64,000 nucleotides of DNA from Microbacterium sp. LWH11-1.2 (GCF_038397745.1 NZ_CP151636.1:2418001-2482000); one strand, 5' to 3'. Positions 17,135 through 26,921 are shown, counted from the stretch's first letter. Notes: a model not told the origin generated them from the letters alone. Made by a program: numbers and translations.

Positions 17135-18700
17135 TCAGGATGCCGTGTCGAGCCCGCGCGGGACGCCGACGAGCGCCGTTCCCTCCGGTTGCCGTACGAA
17201 TCGCAACCCGTCCACGCCGAAGATCCCGAGTCGCAGATCGTCTCCGTCGCGGCGCACCGACGCCGGACCGACCAGGAACGTTCCATCCGGCCCCGCCTCG
17301 ACTTCGCCGGCGATGTCGAGGCCGAGGCGGAACCTGCCGTCCGGCTCGATGAGCACGAGCGTGCCGAGCTCCGGGCTGAGATATGTCCCCGCCGGTGGGG
17401 GCGTTGACGCGTCGGGGGCGGCGCAGCGTTCGAACGTCAGATCCCGCCCCGGCCGCATGTGGACCCGAAGCACGAGGCGGTCGCCGTCGATCAGCAGCTG
17501 CAGTCCCTCATCCCGGTCCTCGCCGTACCAGCATCCGTCTTCGGCGAGTGTGAAGCGCCCGCTCTGGAACCCCGAGAGGGTGAGCGTCCCGTCGAGACGA
17601 GCCTCGGTCCGCATGGATTCGTCCGCGCCCGGCATGATCCACCATCCCGCCGCCGCGCGGGCCGACTCAGTGCCGTGGGCCGGTGCCGGGACAGGTGCTT
17701 CCGGGACACCGACCGCGAGCCGCGCGACCGCGTTCGCGATGACGGTGGCCCGCACGGCGGAGTGGTTCGCCAGCACGACGACGCCGAGGTCGTGGTCGGG
17801 CAGGTAGCAGAGGTGCGAGCGGTAGCCGGCCACGGCGCCCGCGTGACCGATCGTGCTCTCGCCGCCGAGGTCCGCATGGTAGATGCCGTAGGCGTAGGGC
17901 CCGGCGCTCCCGTCCGGGAAGACGGGGGTGCTGTCGACCAGCGTGTCGCGGATGTCTTCGCCGAGGACGTCTCCGTCGCGCAGGAAGCGGAGCCAGGGAC
18001 CGAGCTCGCTCAGGCTGGTCACGAGACCACCGTCCCCGACGGCGCATTCCTCGCTGTCGGCACGGAGCACACGGTCATCGATCGATTCGTAGCCGTAGGC
18101 GAACCCGGGGAGGACGGCACGGCTGTCCTCGCGAAAGAGCGTGCGGTGCATGCCGAGAGGCCGGAAGATCCGCTCGGCGGCGAACTCGCCGAGGGTGCGC
18201 CCGGTGACGCGGTGCACCAGTGATGCCGCGAGAACGTACCCCGTGTTGGAGTAGCGGAACGCCGCGCCAGGGGGGAAGTCGAGCGTCGAGAGGCCGGAGA
18301 CGAACTCCAATGTCTGATCCTGGGTGATCCGGGTCAGGCTCCGACCGGCGACGGCGGCGAGGGCCAGCCATTCGCGCAGCCCACCGGTGTGCTGCAGGCA
18401 TTGCGCGATCGTCACGGGGGTCTCGAGGCGCAGCTCGGGCAGGTGCGCGCGGATGTCGTCGTCGAGGCTGACGAGACCGTCTCGGGCCAGGAGCAGGACC
18501 GCGGTGGCCGCGAACTGCTTGCTCATCGAGGCGATGTCGAAGCGGGTGTGCTCGTCGATCGGCACGCCGAACTCGACCGAGGCCAGTCCTGCCGTGAACT
18601 GGCTCACCAGCACTCCGCCGCGGTAGACGCCCACCGCCAGTCCCGGGCCGGTGGGCGCTGCGTAGCGGGAGACGAGGCGGGCGACGGCGTCGGTGTCCAT
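17135..18700 (-). CDS. D-aminopeptidase-like serine hydrolase with C-terminal beta-barrel domains
   Basis: A 521-residue penicillin-recognising enzyme. The catalytic domain (about 1-330) has SMSK for the nucleophile box, YSN (in FRYSNTGYV) and HAG (in IGHAGAVAGY). It is followed by about 150-180 residues of beta-rich sequence with two lipocalin-like segments. This architecture and length match Ochrobactrum D-aminopeptidase (DAP, 520 residues), which removes N-terminal D-residues. No signal peptide is visible. The ATG at 18700 has GGAAG upstream; the longer upstream reading is arginine/serine-rich shadow sequence. The PucR-type regulator gene follows 4 bp downstream. An esterase or other peptidase role is possible. 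Confidence 0.82.
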   Translation of the reverse strand: MDTDAVARLVSRYAAPTGPGLAVGVYRGGVLVSQFTAGLASVEFGVPIDEHTRFDIASMSKQFAATAVLLLARDGLVSLDDDIRAHLPELRLETPVTIAQCLQHTGGLREWLALAAVAGRSLTRITQDQTLEFVSGLSTLDFPPGAAFRYSNTGYVLAASLVHRVTGRTLGEFAAERIFRPLGMHRTLFREDSRAVLPGFAYGYESIDDRVLRADSEECAVGDGGLVTSLSELGPWLRFLRDGDVLGEDIRDTLVDSTPVFPDGSAGPYAYGIYHADLGGESTIGHAGAVAGYRSHLCYLPDHDLGVVVLANHSAVRATVIANAVARLAVGVPEAPVPAPAHGTESARAAAGWWIMPGADESMRTEARLDGTLTLSGFQSGRFTLAEDGCWYGEDRDEGLQLLIDGDRLVLRVHMRPGRDLTFERCAAPDASTPPPAGTYLSPELGTLVLIEPDGRFRLGLDIAGEVEAGPDGTFLVGPASVRRDGDDLRLGIFGVDGLRFVRQPEGTALVGVPRGLDTAS

Positions 18701-18794
18701 GTTCGAATTCTTCCGATGCGCACTCGAGGCCGGCTTGTCCTCGCGGGCAAAGTGTGCGGCCCGGGTTTGGTCTCCGCGACACCGGCTCGTGTGC

Positions 18795-20129
18795 TCAGAA
18801 CGGTGCGGGTGCGCCCGCGCTGTCGTCGAATGCCGTGCTCTCGGTGAAGGTGACGGTGTTCTGCGCGGGGGGCTCATCCGTATAGACGCGGCCGGTCGGA
18901 CTCGTCCACTCGAGAACTCCACCCGCCTTCTGACTTACGTGCCACGGCGAATGGTGCTTCAGCATGTGATGCCGTCGACAGAACGCCGCGAGGTTCTCGT
19001 GGGAGGTGGCTCCACCCGCGGCCGCTGCGACGTTGTGATCGACGTCGCATTTTCGCGCGGCCAGACCGCAGGTCGGAAAACGACATCGCTGGTCTCGGGC
19101 TCGAAGATGCCGCCGGAGCCGCTCGCTGGGACGATACCGGTCGACCGAGAGCATCGCGCCGCTGGTCGGATGGGTGAAGACGCGATCCCACCCCGCTGCG
19201 GTCGCGGCGAAGAAGCGGGCGGTCCAGGAATCGAGCGGCATCGTGCCGTCCAACTCGGCCGGTGGGGAGCACGGCCCCGCCGAGGAGGTCGTTTCGCCGT
19301 TCATCAGGGACGATGCGGGCACGGTTACCTCGACCCGCGCGTGGATCGCGCCGAGCAGCCCGTCTTCGGTGTCGTGTGCGGTCGGCGCGCCGGTGAGGAC
19401 GAGGTCGGCGAGCAGATCGGCACGCAGCTGATCGATCGTGCGTTCGTCGCGGACGCCGTCTGCCTTCTTCGCCGCTCTCGCGTTCTCTTCTTTGAGGGCG
19501 TGCGCCATCTGTGAGAGGCGGTCGAACATGCCGTGAACGAGGGTCGCGGGGCCGTGCATGCCCAGCTCGGCCATGCCGTCTTCGCCGTCCTTCATCCAGA
19601 CCCGCCGCTTCTCGCGGGCGGTGCGATGCCGCTCGGTCACCGTGCGCTTCTGATACTTCTCCGCGAGCCGCCGAGCGATGCGGCGCAAGCGGTTCGGCGA
19701 CTCGACAGCCGCGGCCGCGAGGGCCTCCGCGGCGTAGGCCGCGCGATCCGCCTCGTCGTCGAGATGCGCACCCGCGTCGACGATCACGCGCGAGTGCGCC
19801 GCGTTGATCCGCCCCTCACCCTGCGCCTGCCAGACCGACGGGAAGCGGTCCACCAACCAGGAGGCATCGGACATGCGGCGCTCGACCGTGCGGTCGCTCA
19901 CGCGCTGCACGGCGCCGATCTCGGCGGCGACGGACCGGATCGTCATGTCACCGCCATCGGGGTGGTCCGCCTGCTGCGCGATGTCGACGGCGAGGCGGCC
20001 GGCCAGCGCCAGCAAACCGTCGCGTGCGGCCTGCATGCTGCTCAGCGTCGCCTCAGCGGCAGCCAACGACGCGACCAGATCGGCGAGTGTCGCCATCTGA
20101 GAGTCTGTCGCATCGACCATCGCTTCCAT
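18795..20129 (-). CDS. DUF222 domain / HNH endonuclease-signature protein
   Basis: A 444-residue protein with an N-terminal alpha-helical DUF222-type region (about 1-300) and a C-terminal HNH nuclease module around residues 365-420: CRFPTC, then DVDHNVAAAAGG with the catalytic DH, and the zinc-type FCRRHHMLKH. Families of these occur in many copies in actinobacterial genomes, sometimes described as intein- or restriction-related; the biological role is unknown. The start at 20129 has a possible -10 (TGTACT) 6 nt upstream, suggesting leaderless translation. No terminal repeats or partner genes suggest mobility here. Confidence 0.85.
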   Translation of the reverse strand: MEAMVDATDSQMATLADLVASLAAAEATLSSMQAARDGLLALAGRLAVDIAQQADHPDGGDMTIRSVAAEIGAVQRVSDRTVERRMSDASWLVDRFPSVWQAQGEGRINAAHSRVIVDAGAHLDDEADRAAYAAEALAAAAVESPNRLRRIARRLAEKYQKRTVTERHRTAREKRRVWMKDGEDGMAELGMHGPATLVHGMFDRLSQMAHALKEENARAAKKADGVRDERTIDQLRADLLADLVLTGAPTAHDTEDGLLGAIHARVEVTVPASSLMNGETTSSAGPCSPPAELDGTMPLDSWTARFFAATAAGWDRVFTHPTSGAMLSVDRYRPSERLRRHLRARDQRCRFPTCGLAARKCDVDHNVAAAAGGATSHENLAAFCRRHHMLKHHSPWHVSQKAGGVLEWTSPTGRVYTDEPPAQNTVTFTESTAFDDSAGAPAPF

Positions 20130-20184
20130 GACTTCAGTACATCACCGGCCACCGACATTCGAAGATATGTTCGCCGTCGGCCAC

Positions 20185-21096
20185 CTAGTCCCAGATGGGA
20201 TCGTCGGGGTCGGGGGAGTCCGTGCCGTCGGCGTCGGTCATGATGCGCGCCTCAGCGATCCATGACGTCAGCCGATCGTCGTGGAGCATGTGCGGTCGCG
20301 GCGTGCCGAGAAGATCGGGGTTCGTCACGATGTCCAGTGGCTCATCGCTCGCGAAGACGACGACGTTGCTGAGCGGTCCTTCATCGTCGTCCGGTTCTGC
20401 GTCGAGAACGACGGCGACGTGCTCGAATACCGTGCTCAGGGTGGCCGCCTGTCGCCGTGAGTACTCGAAAGGATGCCCATCGAGCAGGTTGACCGCAACG
20501 ACACCGTCGGTCGCGGAGCGTGCGGCGACCCGGCGGTAGAACTCCTGGCTGGCCACATGGTGTCGGATGACGGCGGCATCCCAGAGATCGACGACGGTGA
20601 AGCGCGCATCCACCCAATCGGTGTCGACGGCGGTGGCGCCCGTCGGTGCGGCGCCGAGCGCGGGGGACGGGGATCGCCCCTCGCCGGGGAGCTCCGCGTC
20701 TGCGATCGCTCGCGCATCGCCGAAGATGACTCGCAGGTCGGCACCGGCGGGAAGAGGCAGCGCGGCGATCACCGCTGCATAGAGAGCCGGCTCGAACTCG
20801 ACCACGAGTTGAGGCGACCCGGCACGGGTGGCCTCGACGTAGCGTGCCAGCGTGAGCGCTCCGGCCCCCAGATGCACGGTGAACAACGGCTCGCCCGGGT
20901 CGGCCGCGGCATCGATCGCTCTGGCGATGTGCTGGATGTAGGCGTATTCGAGGGCGGTGGGCTCGGTCATCGAGACGACGGACTGCGGAATCCCATCGAC
21001 GCTGAGCTCGTAGCGACCGGGGCGCCTCTTCGACTGCATCAGCTTCGCCTTGCGATTGTCGAGCGAGAGCGAGAACACCCGGTGTTTCCTTGGCAC
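20185..21096 (-). CDS. Spermidine synthase-like (class I SAM-fold) protein
   Basis: A 303-residue protein with a Rossmann SAM-binding core like spermidine synthases. Visible are a GAGALTLARYVE glycine motif, an acidic residue at the end of the next strand (LVVEFEPALY), and GDARAIAD. A final NVVVFASDEPLD strand also fits actinobacterial fused-MFS/spermidine synthase-like proteins, but there are no membrane segments here. Polyamine synthesis is not proven: the DxGGG motif of true spermidine synthases is replaced by HLGAGA. The GTG at 21096 is preceded at 6 nt by TAAGAT, a good -10, indicating a leaderless message. It is divergent from the ABC-F gene. Confidence 0.75.
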   Translation of the reverse strand: MPRKHRVFSLSLDNRKAKLMQSKRRPGRYELSVDGIPQSVVSMTEPTALEYAYIQHIARAIDAAADPGEPLFTVHLGAGALTLARYVEATRAGSPQLVVEFEPALYAAVIAALPLPAGADLRVIFGDARAIADAELPGEGRSPSPALGAAPTGATAVDTDWVDARFTVVDLWDAAVIRHHVASQEFYRRVAARSATDGVVAVNLLDGHPFEYSRRQAATLSTVFEHVAVVLDAEPDDDEGPLSNVVVFASDEPLDIVTNPDLLGTPRPHMLHDDRLTSWIAEARIMTDADGTDSPDPDDPIWD

Positions 21097-21164
21097 CCGT
21101 CGATCTTAGGCCGGGCGAGACCGGGGACGTTGCGCCCAGCGCACGCGAGTACCCTTGAGAGGAC

Positions 21165-22976
21165 ATGGCACATCTTCTCGGGGCCGAAGGCCTCCACCTC
21201 GAATATCCGACCAGGGTCGTCTTCGACTCCGTGACCCTCGGCATCGAGGAGGGTGACCGCATCGGCATCGTCGGGCGCAACGGCGACGGCAAGTCGAGCC
21301 TCCTCGGCATGCTGGCCGGCACGAAGCAGCCGAGCGCAGGACGCGTCACCGTGCGCGGCGGCATCCGCATCGGCGTCCTCGACCAGGCCGACACGCTCGC
21401 CGATGACGTCACGATCAGCCAGGCCGTCGTCGGCGACATGCCGGAGTACGAGTGGGCCGGCGACTCCCGTGTCCGCGACGTCATCGAGGGGCTCCTGAAG
21501 GACCTCCCGTGGGATGCCGAGATCGGCTCGCTCAGCGGCGGTCAGCGGCGCCGTGTGTCGCTCGCGAAGCTGCTCGCGGGGGACTGGGACGTCATCGCCC
21601 TCGACGAGCCCACCAACCACCTCGATGTCGAGGCGATCACCTGGCTCGCCGGACACCTGAAGAAGCGGTGGACCGCGAACTCCGGCGCCCTCATGGTCGT
21701 CACCCACGATCGGTGGTTCCTCGACGAGATCTGCACCGAGACGTGGGAGGTGCACGATCGCATCGTCGAGCCCTTCGAAGGCGGATACGCCGCGTACATC
21801 CTGCAGCGCGTCGAGCGCGACCGGATGAACGCCACGATCGAGGCGAAGCGCCAGAACCTCGCACGCAAGGAGCTCGCGTGGCTCCGCCGCGGTGCGCCCG
21901 CGCGCACCGCCAAGCCCAAGTTCCGCATCGACGCGGCCAACGAGCTCATCGCCGACGTGCCCGAGATCCGCGACAAGGTCTCCCTGCAGTCGCTCGCCGT
22001 CTCCCGGCTCGGCAAAGATGTCGTCGACCTGCTCGACGTCGGGGTGACCTACCCGAAGACGGACGGCGGCACGCGTGAGGTGCTGCGCGATGTCGAATGG
22101 CGCATCGCGCCGGGGGAGCGCACCGGCATCCTCGGCGTCAACGGCGCCGGCAAGTCCACGCTCCTGGGCCTCATCGCGGGCACCGTCGAGCCGACCGTCG
22201 GCCGCGTCAAGCGCGGCTCGACCGTGATCGTCAAGACGCTCACGCAGCGCCTCGACGAGCTGGAGGACGTGCGCCGCGAGCCGGTCCGCGTCGTGATCTC
22301 CCGCCTGCGCACCTCGTACACGCTCGGTTCGGGCTCGAAGGCGCAGGATCTCACGCCCGGTCAGCTGCTCGAGCGGCTCGGGTTCGACTCCGCCCAGCTG
22401 TCGACGCCGGTGAAGGATCTCTCCGGCGGGCAGCAGCGCCGGCTGCAGCTCCTCCTGGTGCTCCTCGACCAGCCCAACGTGCTGATCCTCGACGAGCCCA
22501 CCAACGACCTCGACACCGACATGCTCGCCGCGATCGAGGACCTCCTCGACTCGTGGTCGGGCACTCTCCTCGTCGTGAGCCACGACCGGTACTTCCTGGA
22601 GCGCGTCACCGACCAGCAGTACGCGATCCTCGACGGCCACCTCCGTCACCTGCCGGGGGGAGTGGACGAGTACCTGCGGCTGCGACAGCTGCAGGATGCT
22701 GCGCCGAGCAAGTCGCAGACGGCGACGAACACGGCGAAGAAGGCATCCGCCTTGGACGGCGCAGCCCTCCGCACGGCTCAGAAGGAGATCTCCGCGCTGG
22801 AGCGCCGCATCGAGAAGCTCACGCAGCAGATCAACAAGGCGAAGAACGCGCTGGCCGAGCACGATCAGTCCGACTACGCCGGCATCGCCGACAAGATGAA
22901 GGCGATCGGCGAGACGCAGGCCGAGATCGAGGAGCTGGAGCTGCGCTGGTTCGAGCTGTCGGAGGAGCTGGCCTGA
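21165..22976 (+). CDS. ABC-F family ATPase (translation-associated, Uup-like)
   Basis: A 603-residue soluble protein with two ABC ATPase domains and no membrane segments. Walker A motifs are GRNGDGKS (37-44) and GVNGAGKS; signatures are LSGGQRRR and LSGGQQRR; Walker B motifs are ALDEPTNHLD and ILDEPTNDLD. A linker of about 80 residues joins the domains, and the last 70 residues form a coiled coil rich in Lys and Glu, like the Uup C-terminal domain. ABC-F proteins act on ribosomes (EttA, Uup, resistance factors); which role applies is not visible. The ATG at 21165 follows GAGAGGAC. Confidence 0.93.
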   Translation: MAHLLGAEGLHLEYPTRVVFDSVTLGIEEGDRIGIVGRNGDGKSSLLGMLAGTKQPSAGRVTVRGGIRIGVLDQADTLADDVTISQAVVGDMPEYEWAGDSRVRDVIEGLLKDLPWDAEIGSLSGGQRRRVSLAKLLAGDWDVIALDEPTNHLDVEAITWLAGHLKKRWTANSGALMVVTHDRWFLDEICTETWEVHDRIVEPFEGGYAAYILQRVERDRMNATIEAKRQNLARKELAWLRRGAPARTAKPKFRIDAANELIADVPEIRDKVSLQSLAVSRLGKDVVDLLDVGVTYPKTDGGTREVLRDVEWRIAPGERTGILGVNGAGKSTLLGLIAGTVEPTVGRVKRGSTVIVKTLTQRLDELEDVRREPVRVVISRLRTSYTLGSGSKAQDLTPGQLLERLGFDSAQLSTPVKDLSGGQQRRLQLLLVLLDQPNVLILDEPTNDLDTDMLAAIEDLLDSWSGTLLVVSHDRYFLERVTDQQYAILDGHLRHLPGGVDEYLRLRQLQDAAPSKSQTATNTAKKASALDGAALRTAQKEISALERRIEKLTQQINKAKNALAEHDQSDYAGIADKMKAIGETQAEIEELELRWFELSEELA

Positions 22977-22997
22977 CCGGAGCTGCCGGGAAGCGGT

Positions 22998-24032
22998 TCA
23001 TCGCCGCGCGATCACGGCGACGATCGGCCGGTGATCGCTCCCGGCTGCATCCGTGATCACGGATGCCGTGCGCACCTCCCACGCTTCACCGACCAGCACG
23101 TGATCGATGGGCGAGGCGAGCCACGGCGGCGCGGACGCCGGCCACGTGCCGACCGCGGAGGCGCCTGTCTCGAGCGCGGCATCCCGGCAGCCGTCGAGCA
23201 CGCTGCCGAGGTGGTCGACCGTCGCGTTCAGGTCGCCGGCGATGATGACATCCGGGTCGGTGCAGCGATCGGAGACCCAGTCGAGCCCCGCGTCCCAGTC
23301 GTCGAACATGCCGGGCAGCGGCGGCAGCGGATGTGCGGCGACGATGCGGGGACCGGTGCCGTCGACGGGCTCCCACACGGCGCTCGGAAGGTTCGGGGTG
23401 GAACCCGCGCCCTCGTCGATCCGATAGTCGCCCAGATCGGCCGAGAGCAGGAGGGAGGTGGGGATGTCCGCATCGCCCTCGGGGCCGCGGGTCGTGTCAG
23501 CGGTCATGGGCTTGCCGTCGACGGCCACGAGCCGGGCGATCTCCGCCACCGCCGCCTCGTCGGTCTCGGGCAGGCTCACGATGTCGGCATCCGTCTCGAT
23601 GACGAGCCGGGCGATCGACTGCGGCGTCGCCGCCCCGCCGAGTGTGTTCCACGCGACGACCGTCAGCTCGCCCGAGCCCGAGCCCGAGCTTGCGGTCGCA
23701 CCGCCGCCCCTCGCGAGCAGCGCACCGGCGTTGGCCGCCGACGATGCGAGGAGCAGCACCGCCAGCGCCGCGGCGATCGACCAGCGTCGTCGCGCGCGTG
23801 CGACGACGGCGAAGACGATCCCTGTGATGAGCAGAGCGATCGCGAGACCCGCGCGGAGGGCGATCAGCTGCGCGATTCCCGGGAGCCGCTCGGCCGCAAG
23901 GGCCTGAGGCCACGAGAGCAGCAGGGCGATCGGGGCGCCGAGCAGCGCCGTCAGCACGAAACCGGGTCGCACGCCTCGTCTGCCGGCCGTTCGGTCGGGG
24001 AGATCCTGGTCCTGCGCGCTCGCCGTCGTCAT
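22998..24032 (-). CDS. Membrane-anchored endonuclease/exonuclease/phosphatase family protein
   Basis: A 344-residue protein. Residues 25-120 hold three hydrophobic segments, then a Gly/Ser linker (GGGATASSGSGSG) leads to an EEP-fold domain. Landmarks are AWNTLGG (metal-side Asn), LPETDEAA, a central GDLNATVDH, and the terminal GSDHRPIVAV with the catalytic Asp-His. The catalytic part would face outside the cell. The family includes nucleases, phosphatases and phosphodiesterases; the substrate is unknown. The ATG at 24032 has GAGGAG 6 nt upstream, which rejects a much longer upstream reading. It is convergent with the ABC-F gene (21-bp gap). Confidence 0.87.
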   Translation of the reverse strand: MTTASAQDQDLPDRTAGRRGVRPGFVLTALLGAPIALLLSWPQALAAERLPGIAQLIALRAGLAIALLITGIVFAVVARARRRWSIAAALAVLLLASSAANAGALLARGGGATASSGSGSGELTVVAWNTLGGAATPQSIARLVIETDADIVSLPETDEAAVAEIARLVAVDGKPMTADTTRGPEGDADIPTSLLLSADLGDYRIDEGAGSTPNLPSAVWEPVDGTGPRIVAAHPLPPLPGMFDDWDAGLDWVSDRCTDPDVIIAGDLNATVDHLGSVLDGCRDAALETGASAVGTWPASAPPWLASPIDHVLVGEAWEVRTASVITDAAGSDHRPIVAVIARR

Positions 24033-24150
24033 CCGTTGCTCCTCGTTCCCGCGGGGTTTCCGGCTCAGTCTCGTCGACGAAGGTCGAGAGAACCTGACCG
24101 TCGGCGCGTGATGAGGAATATCCTTCTCCCACAGGTGTTGGGAGGTAGTG

Positions 24151-25902
24151 ATGGAAGGCCTCGAAGTAACCGTCCTACTCGGACTCACGATTCTTGTCGG
24201 AACCCTGATCGCACCGCGTGTGCGCCTCGCACTGCCCCTCGTCCTCGTCATCTTCGGGCTGCTGCTCGGCTTCGTGCCGCAGCTGCGCGAGGTGCAGCTG
24301 CCGCCGGAGACGGTGCTGCTGCTGTTCCTGCCCGTGATCCTGTTCTGGGAGAGTCTGACGACCTCGCTGCGCTCGATCCGCCGCGACTTCCGGTACATCC
24401 TGCCGATGAGCACGGTTCTCGTCGTGGCATCCGCTTTTGCCGTCGCCGGCATCGCCGTGCTGTTCGGCATGCCGTGGGAGATCGCGCTGATCCTCGGTGC
24501 GGCCGTCGCGCCGCCGGACGCCACGGCCGTCGCCGCCCTCGGACGGCTGCTGCCGCGACGTTCGTTCATGAAGCTGAAGGCGGAGAGCCTCACCAACGAC
24601 GGCACGGCTCTCGTGCTCTACGCCATCGCGGTGTCGGTCGCGCTCGGCGGGCAGATCACCCCGCTCTCGGTCACCTGGGACGTGCTGGTCTCGTACATCG
24701 GCGGCGTCGCGGCCGGAGCCGCCGTCGCAGCTCTCGGCTATCTGCTGCTGAGCCGTACGACGTCGACCATCGTGATCAACGTCACCCTGCTGCTGATCCC
24801 GTTCTCGGCGTTCCTCGTCGCGGAGATCGTGCATGCTTCCGGGGTGCTCGCGGTCGTCGTGGCGGGTCTCATCGTCGCCTACATCTCGCCACGCGTGACG
24901 ACGGCGTCGTCGCGACGGCAGGCGGATGCCGCGTGGCCGTTCGGCGTCTTCCTCCTCAACGGCGCGCTCTTCGTGCTCATCGGTCTCGAGGTCCAGTACG
25001 TCGTCCACGAGATCTCGGCTGCGGCGATCGGACGGCTCGTGCTCATCACGCTCTCCGTGTGGGTCACGCTGCTGGTCGTGCGATACCTGTTCCAGCTGAT
25101 GAACGTCCCGTTCCAACGTCGCCCGGCGACCCCGCTTCCCCGGGGGATGCGGTCGCGGGCGCGTGCGGTCTCCACGGTCGCGGGGATGCGGGGAGCGGTC
25201 TCGCTCGCCATCGCCCTCTCCGTGCCCGCCGGGATCAGCGAAGGCGGCGCGGTCGCGGGGCGCGACGAGATCGTCTTCGTCACCGCGGGCGTCATCCTGC
25301 TGAGCCTCCTCGTGCAGGCGCCGCTTCTGCCGATGATCGTGCGCTGGGCGAAGTTTCCCGTCGACCATGCCGAGGACGAGGAGTACGAGCTCGCGGAGCG
25401 GGCGATCTCCGGTGCGGCACTCGCCGCTCTCGACGACCTCGCGGCCGAGCATGGAGTGGGTCAGGAGGTCCGCGACCGGGTGCGAGCCGAGGGCTACCAG
25501 ATGCTGGAGTTCGAGAACGCGCGCTCCCTGGCTCGCGAGCAGGCTCTCGTGGACGCCGAGGCGGAGGCGCTCGACGACCTCCTCGACGAGCCCGATCCGC
25601 TGGGCATCGGCGGGACGGATGCCGACGATGCGACGCCGCTCGGCGTCGCGGGGACGGATGCCACCGACGGCACGGTGCTGCAGATGATCGCCACCTCGGC
25701 CGACGTCGACCTCGCCCAGCGCTCGCCGCTCATCCGCCATGAGGAGCACACGCGGCTCAAGCTCGCCCTCCTCGACCGCAAGCGCGAGGTGCTGCTGGGG
25801 CTCCGCGGTGCCGGCACCGTCGACGACATCGTCGTGCGACGGATCTCGGCGCGGCTCGACCTGGAACAGGTGCGCCTGCAGGGCATCGAAGAGTTCGACT
25901 GA
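24151..25902 (+). CDS. Na+/H+ antiporter, CPA1 family
   Basis: A 583-residue cation/proton antiporter. About twelve hydrophobic segments cover residues 5-400, with the family segments FLPVILFWES, AVAPPDATAVAAL (paired acidic residue in the ion site) and AESLTNDGTALVLYA. A hydrophilic C-terminal tail of about 180 residues follows, as in bacterial NhaP/Nha1-type proteins. It should expel Na+ or K+ in exchange for H+ in pH and salt homeostasis. The ATG at 24151 is preferred over the adjacent GTG at 24148 because the GGAGG site (24141-24145) is then 5 nt away. A candidate -10 TATCCT lies at 24119-24124. Confidence 0.93.
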   Translation: MEGLEVTVLLGLTILVGTLIAPRVRLALPLVLVIFGLLLGFVPQLREVQLPPETVLLLFLPVILFWESLTTSLRSIRRDFRYILPMSTVLVVASAFAVAGIAVLFGMPWEIALILGAAVAPPDATAVAALGRLLPRRSFMKLKAESLTNDGTALVLYAIAVSVALGGQITPLSVTWDVLVSYIGGVAAGAAVAALGYLLLSRTTSTIVINVTLLLIPFSAFLVAEIVHASGVLAVVVAGLIVAYISPRVTTASSRRQADAAWPFGVFLLNGALFVLIGLEVQYVVHEISAAAIGRLVLITLSVWVTLLVVRYLFQLMNVPFQRRPATPLPRGMRSRARAVSTVAGMRGAVSLAIALSVPAGISEGGAVAGRDEIVFVTAGVILLSLLVQAPLLPMIVRWAKFPVDHAEDEEYELAERAISGAALAALDDLAAEHGVGQEVRDRVRAEGYQMLEFENARSLAREQALVDAEAEALDDLLDEPDPLGIGGTDADDATPLGVAGTDATDGTVLQMIATSADVDLAQRSPLIRHEEHTRLKLALLDRKREVLLGLRGAGTVDDIVVRRISARLDLEQVRLQGIEEFD

Positions 25903-26004
25903 GCGGCATCCGCTCACGCTGTGACGTCGTGTGACGGTCGATTCCGCGTGCGCGCACGAGCCTGCCTAACGTATTCGAGTCCCCCCACGAGAGGAACCCT
26001 TCCC

Positions 26005-26916
26005 ATGTCACGTCGCACCACCTCCGTCATCGCCGCGCTCGCCGCGGTCCCGCTCTTCGTCGCGCTCGCCGGTTGCGCCACCGCGTCGTCCGACGCCGGC
26101 TCCGACGGCGGTGGATCCACCGAGAACGAGGTCGTCAAGGTCGGCATCGTCGGCAAGGGCGACGCGCAGTGGGAGCCCTTCGTCGAGGCCGCCGCCGAAG
26201 AGGGCATCACCGTCGAGCTCGTCGACTTCGGCAGCTACGAGCAGCCGAACCCTGCACTCACGGAGGGCGAGGTCGACCTCAACCAGTTCCAGCACATCGT
26301 GTACCTCGCCGAGTACAACGAGGCGTCGGGCTCGGATCTCACTCCGATCGGCTCGACCGCGATCTACCCCCTGGGTCTGTACTCCACGAAGTACGACGAC
26401 GTGAAGGACATCCAGAAGGGCGAGACCGTCGCCGTTCCGGACGACGCCTCCAACCAGGCGCGCTCGCTCAACGTCCTCCAGCAGGCGGGTCTCGTCGAGC
26501 TCAAGAGCGGCGGCACGCCGTACTCCGACCTCGCCGACGTCGACACCGAGAAGTCCAAGGTGCAGGTCAAGGCCCTCGAAGCCGCACTCACCCCGACCTC
26601 GCTCCCGGACGTCGCCGCAGCGATCATCAACAACGACTTCGTGAAGGATGCCGGTCTGACGTTCGAGGACGCGCTGGCCACCGACGACATCGAAGACCCG
26701 AACGCGTTGCCGTACGTGAACATCTTCGCCGCGCGCGCCGAAGACGCCGACAACGAGACGTACCTCAAGCTCGTCGAGATCTTCCAGACCGACGAGGCCG
26801 TGCAGAAGGGCCTCGCGGAGTCGTCGGGAGGCACGGCCCTGTCGCTGCAGACGCCGGTCAAGGACCTCGTGGACTCGCTGAAGAAGGTCCAGAAGGAAGC
26901 TGCAGAGAACAAGTGA
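26005..26916 (+). CDS. metQ: Methionine-binding lipoprotein MetQ (NlpA family)
   Basis: A 303-residue NlpA-family lipoprotein, the binding component of the D/L-methionine ABC importer. The signal ends in lipobox LAGC with Cys24. The body has the family blocks FGSYEQPNPALTEGEVDLNQ and PDDASNQARSL, which line the ligand cleft. The ATG at 26005 follows GAGGAA; the upstream in-frame codon lacks the signal-peptide start. MetN and MetI follow, but a strong 15-bp hairpin separates metQ from metN. D-methionine uptake by this family fits the D-amino-acid theme of the left part of the window, though that link is only suggestive. Confidence 0.95.
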   Translation: MSRRTTSVIAALAAVPLFVALAGCATASSDAGSDGGGSTENEVVKVGIVGKGDAQWEPFVEAAAEEGITVELVDFGSYEQPNPALTEGEVDLNQFQHIVYLAEYNEASGSDLTPIGSTAIYPLGLYSTKYDDVKDIQKGETVAVPDDASNQARSLNVLQQAGLVELKSGGTPYSDLADVDTEKSKVQVKALEAALTPTSLPDVAAAIINNDFVKDAGLTFEDALATDDIEDPNALPYVNIFAARAEDADNETYLKLVEIFQTDEAVQKGLAESSGGTALSLQTPVKDLVDSLKKVQKEAAENK

Positions 26917-26921
26917 GCACG

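Noticed and set aside
18795..20129. DUF222/HNH gene as a mobile element
   Set aside because: No terminal inverted repeats, target duplication, transposase or intron-like features flank it.
25903..26004. SAM-type riboswitch before metQ
   Set aside because: The gap is only 102 bp and I see none of the conserved junction sequences; only a possible -10 TAACGT at 25967.
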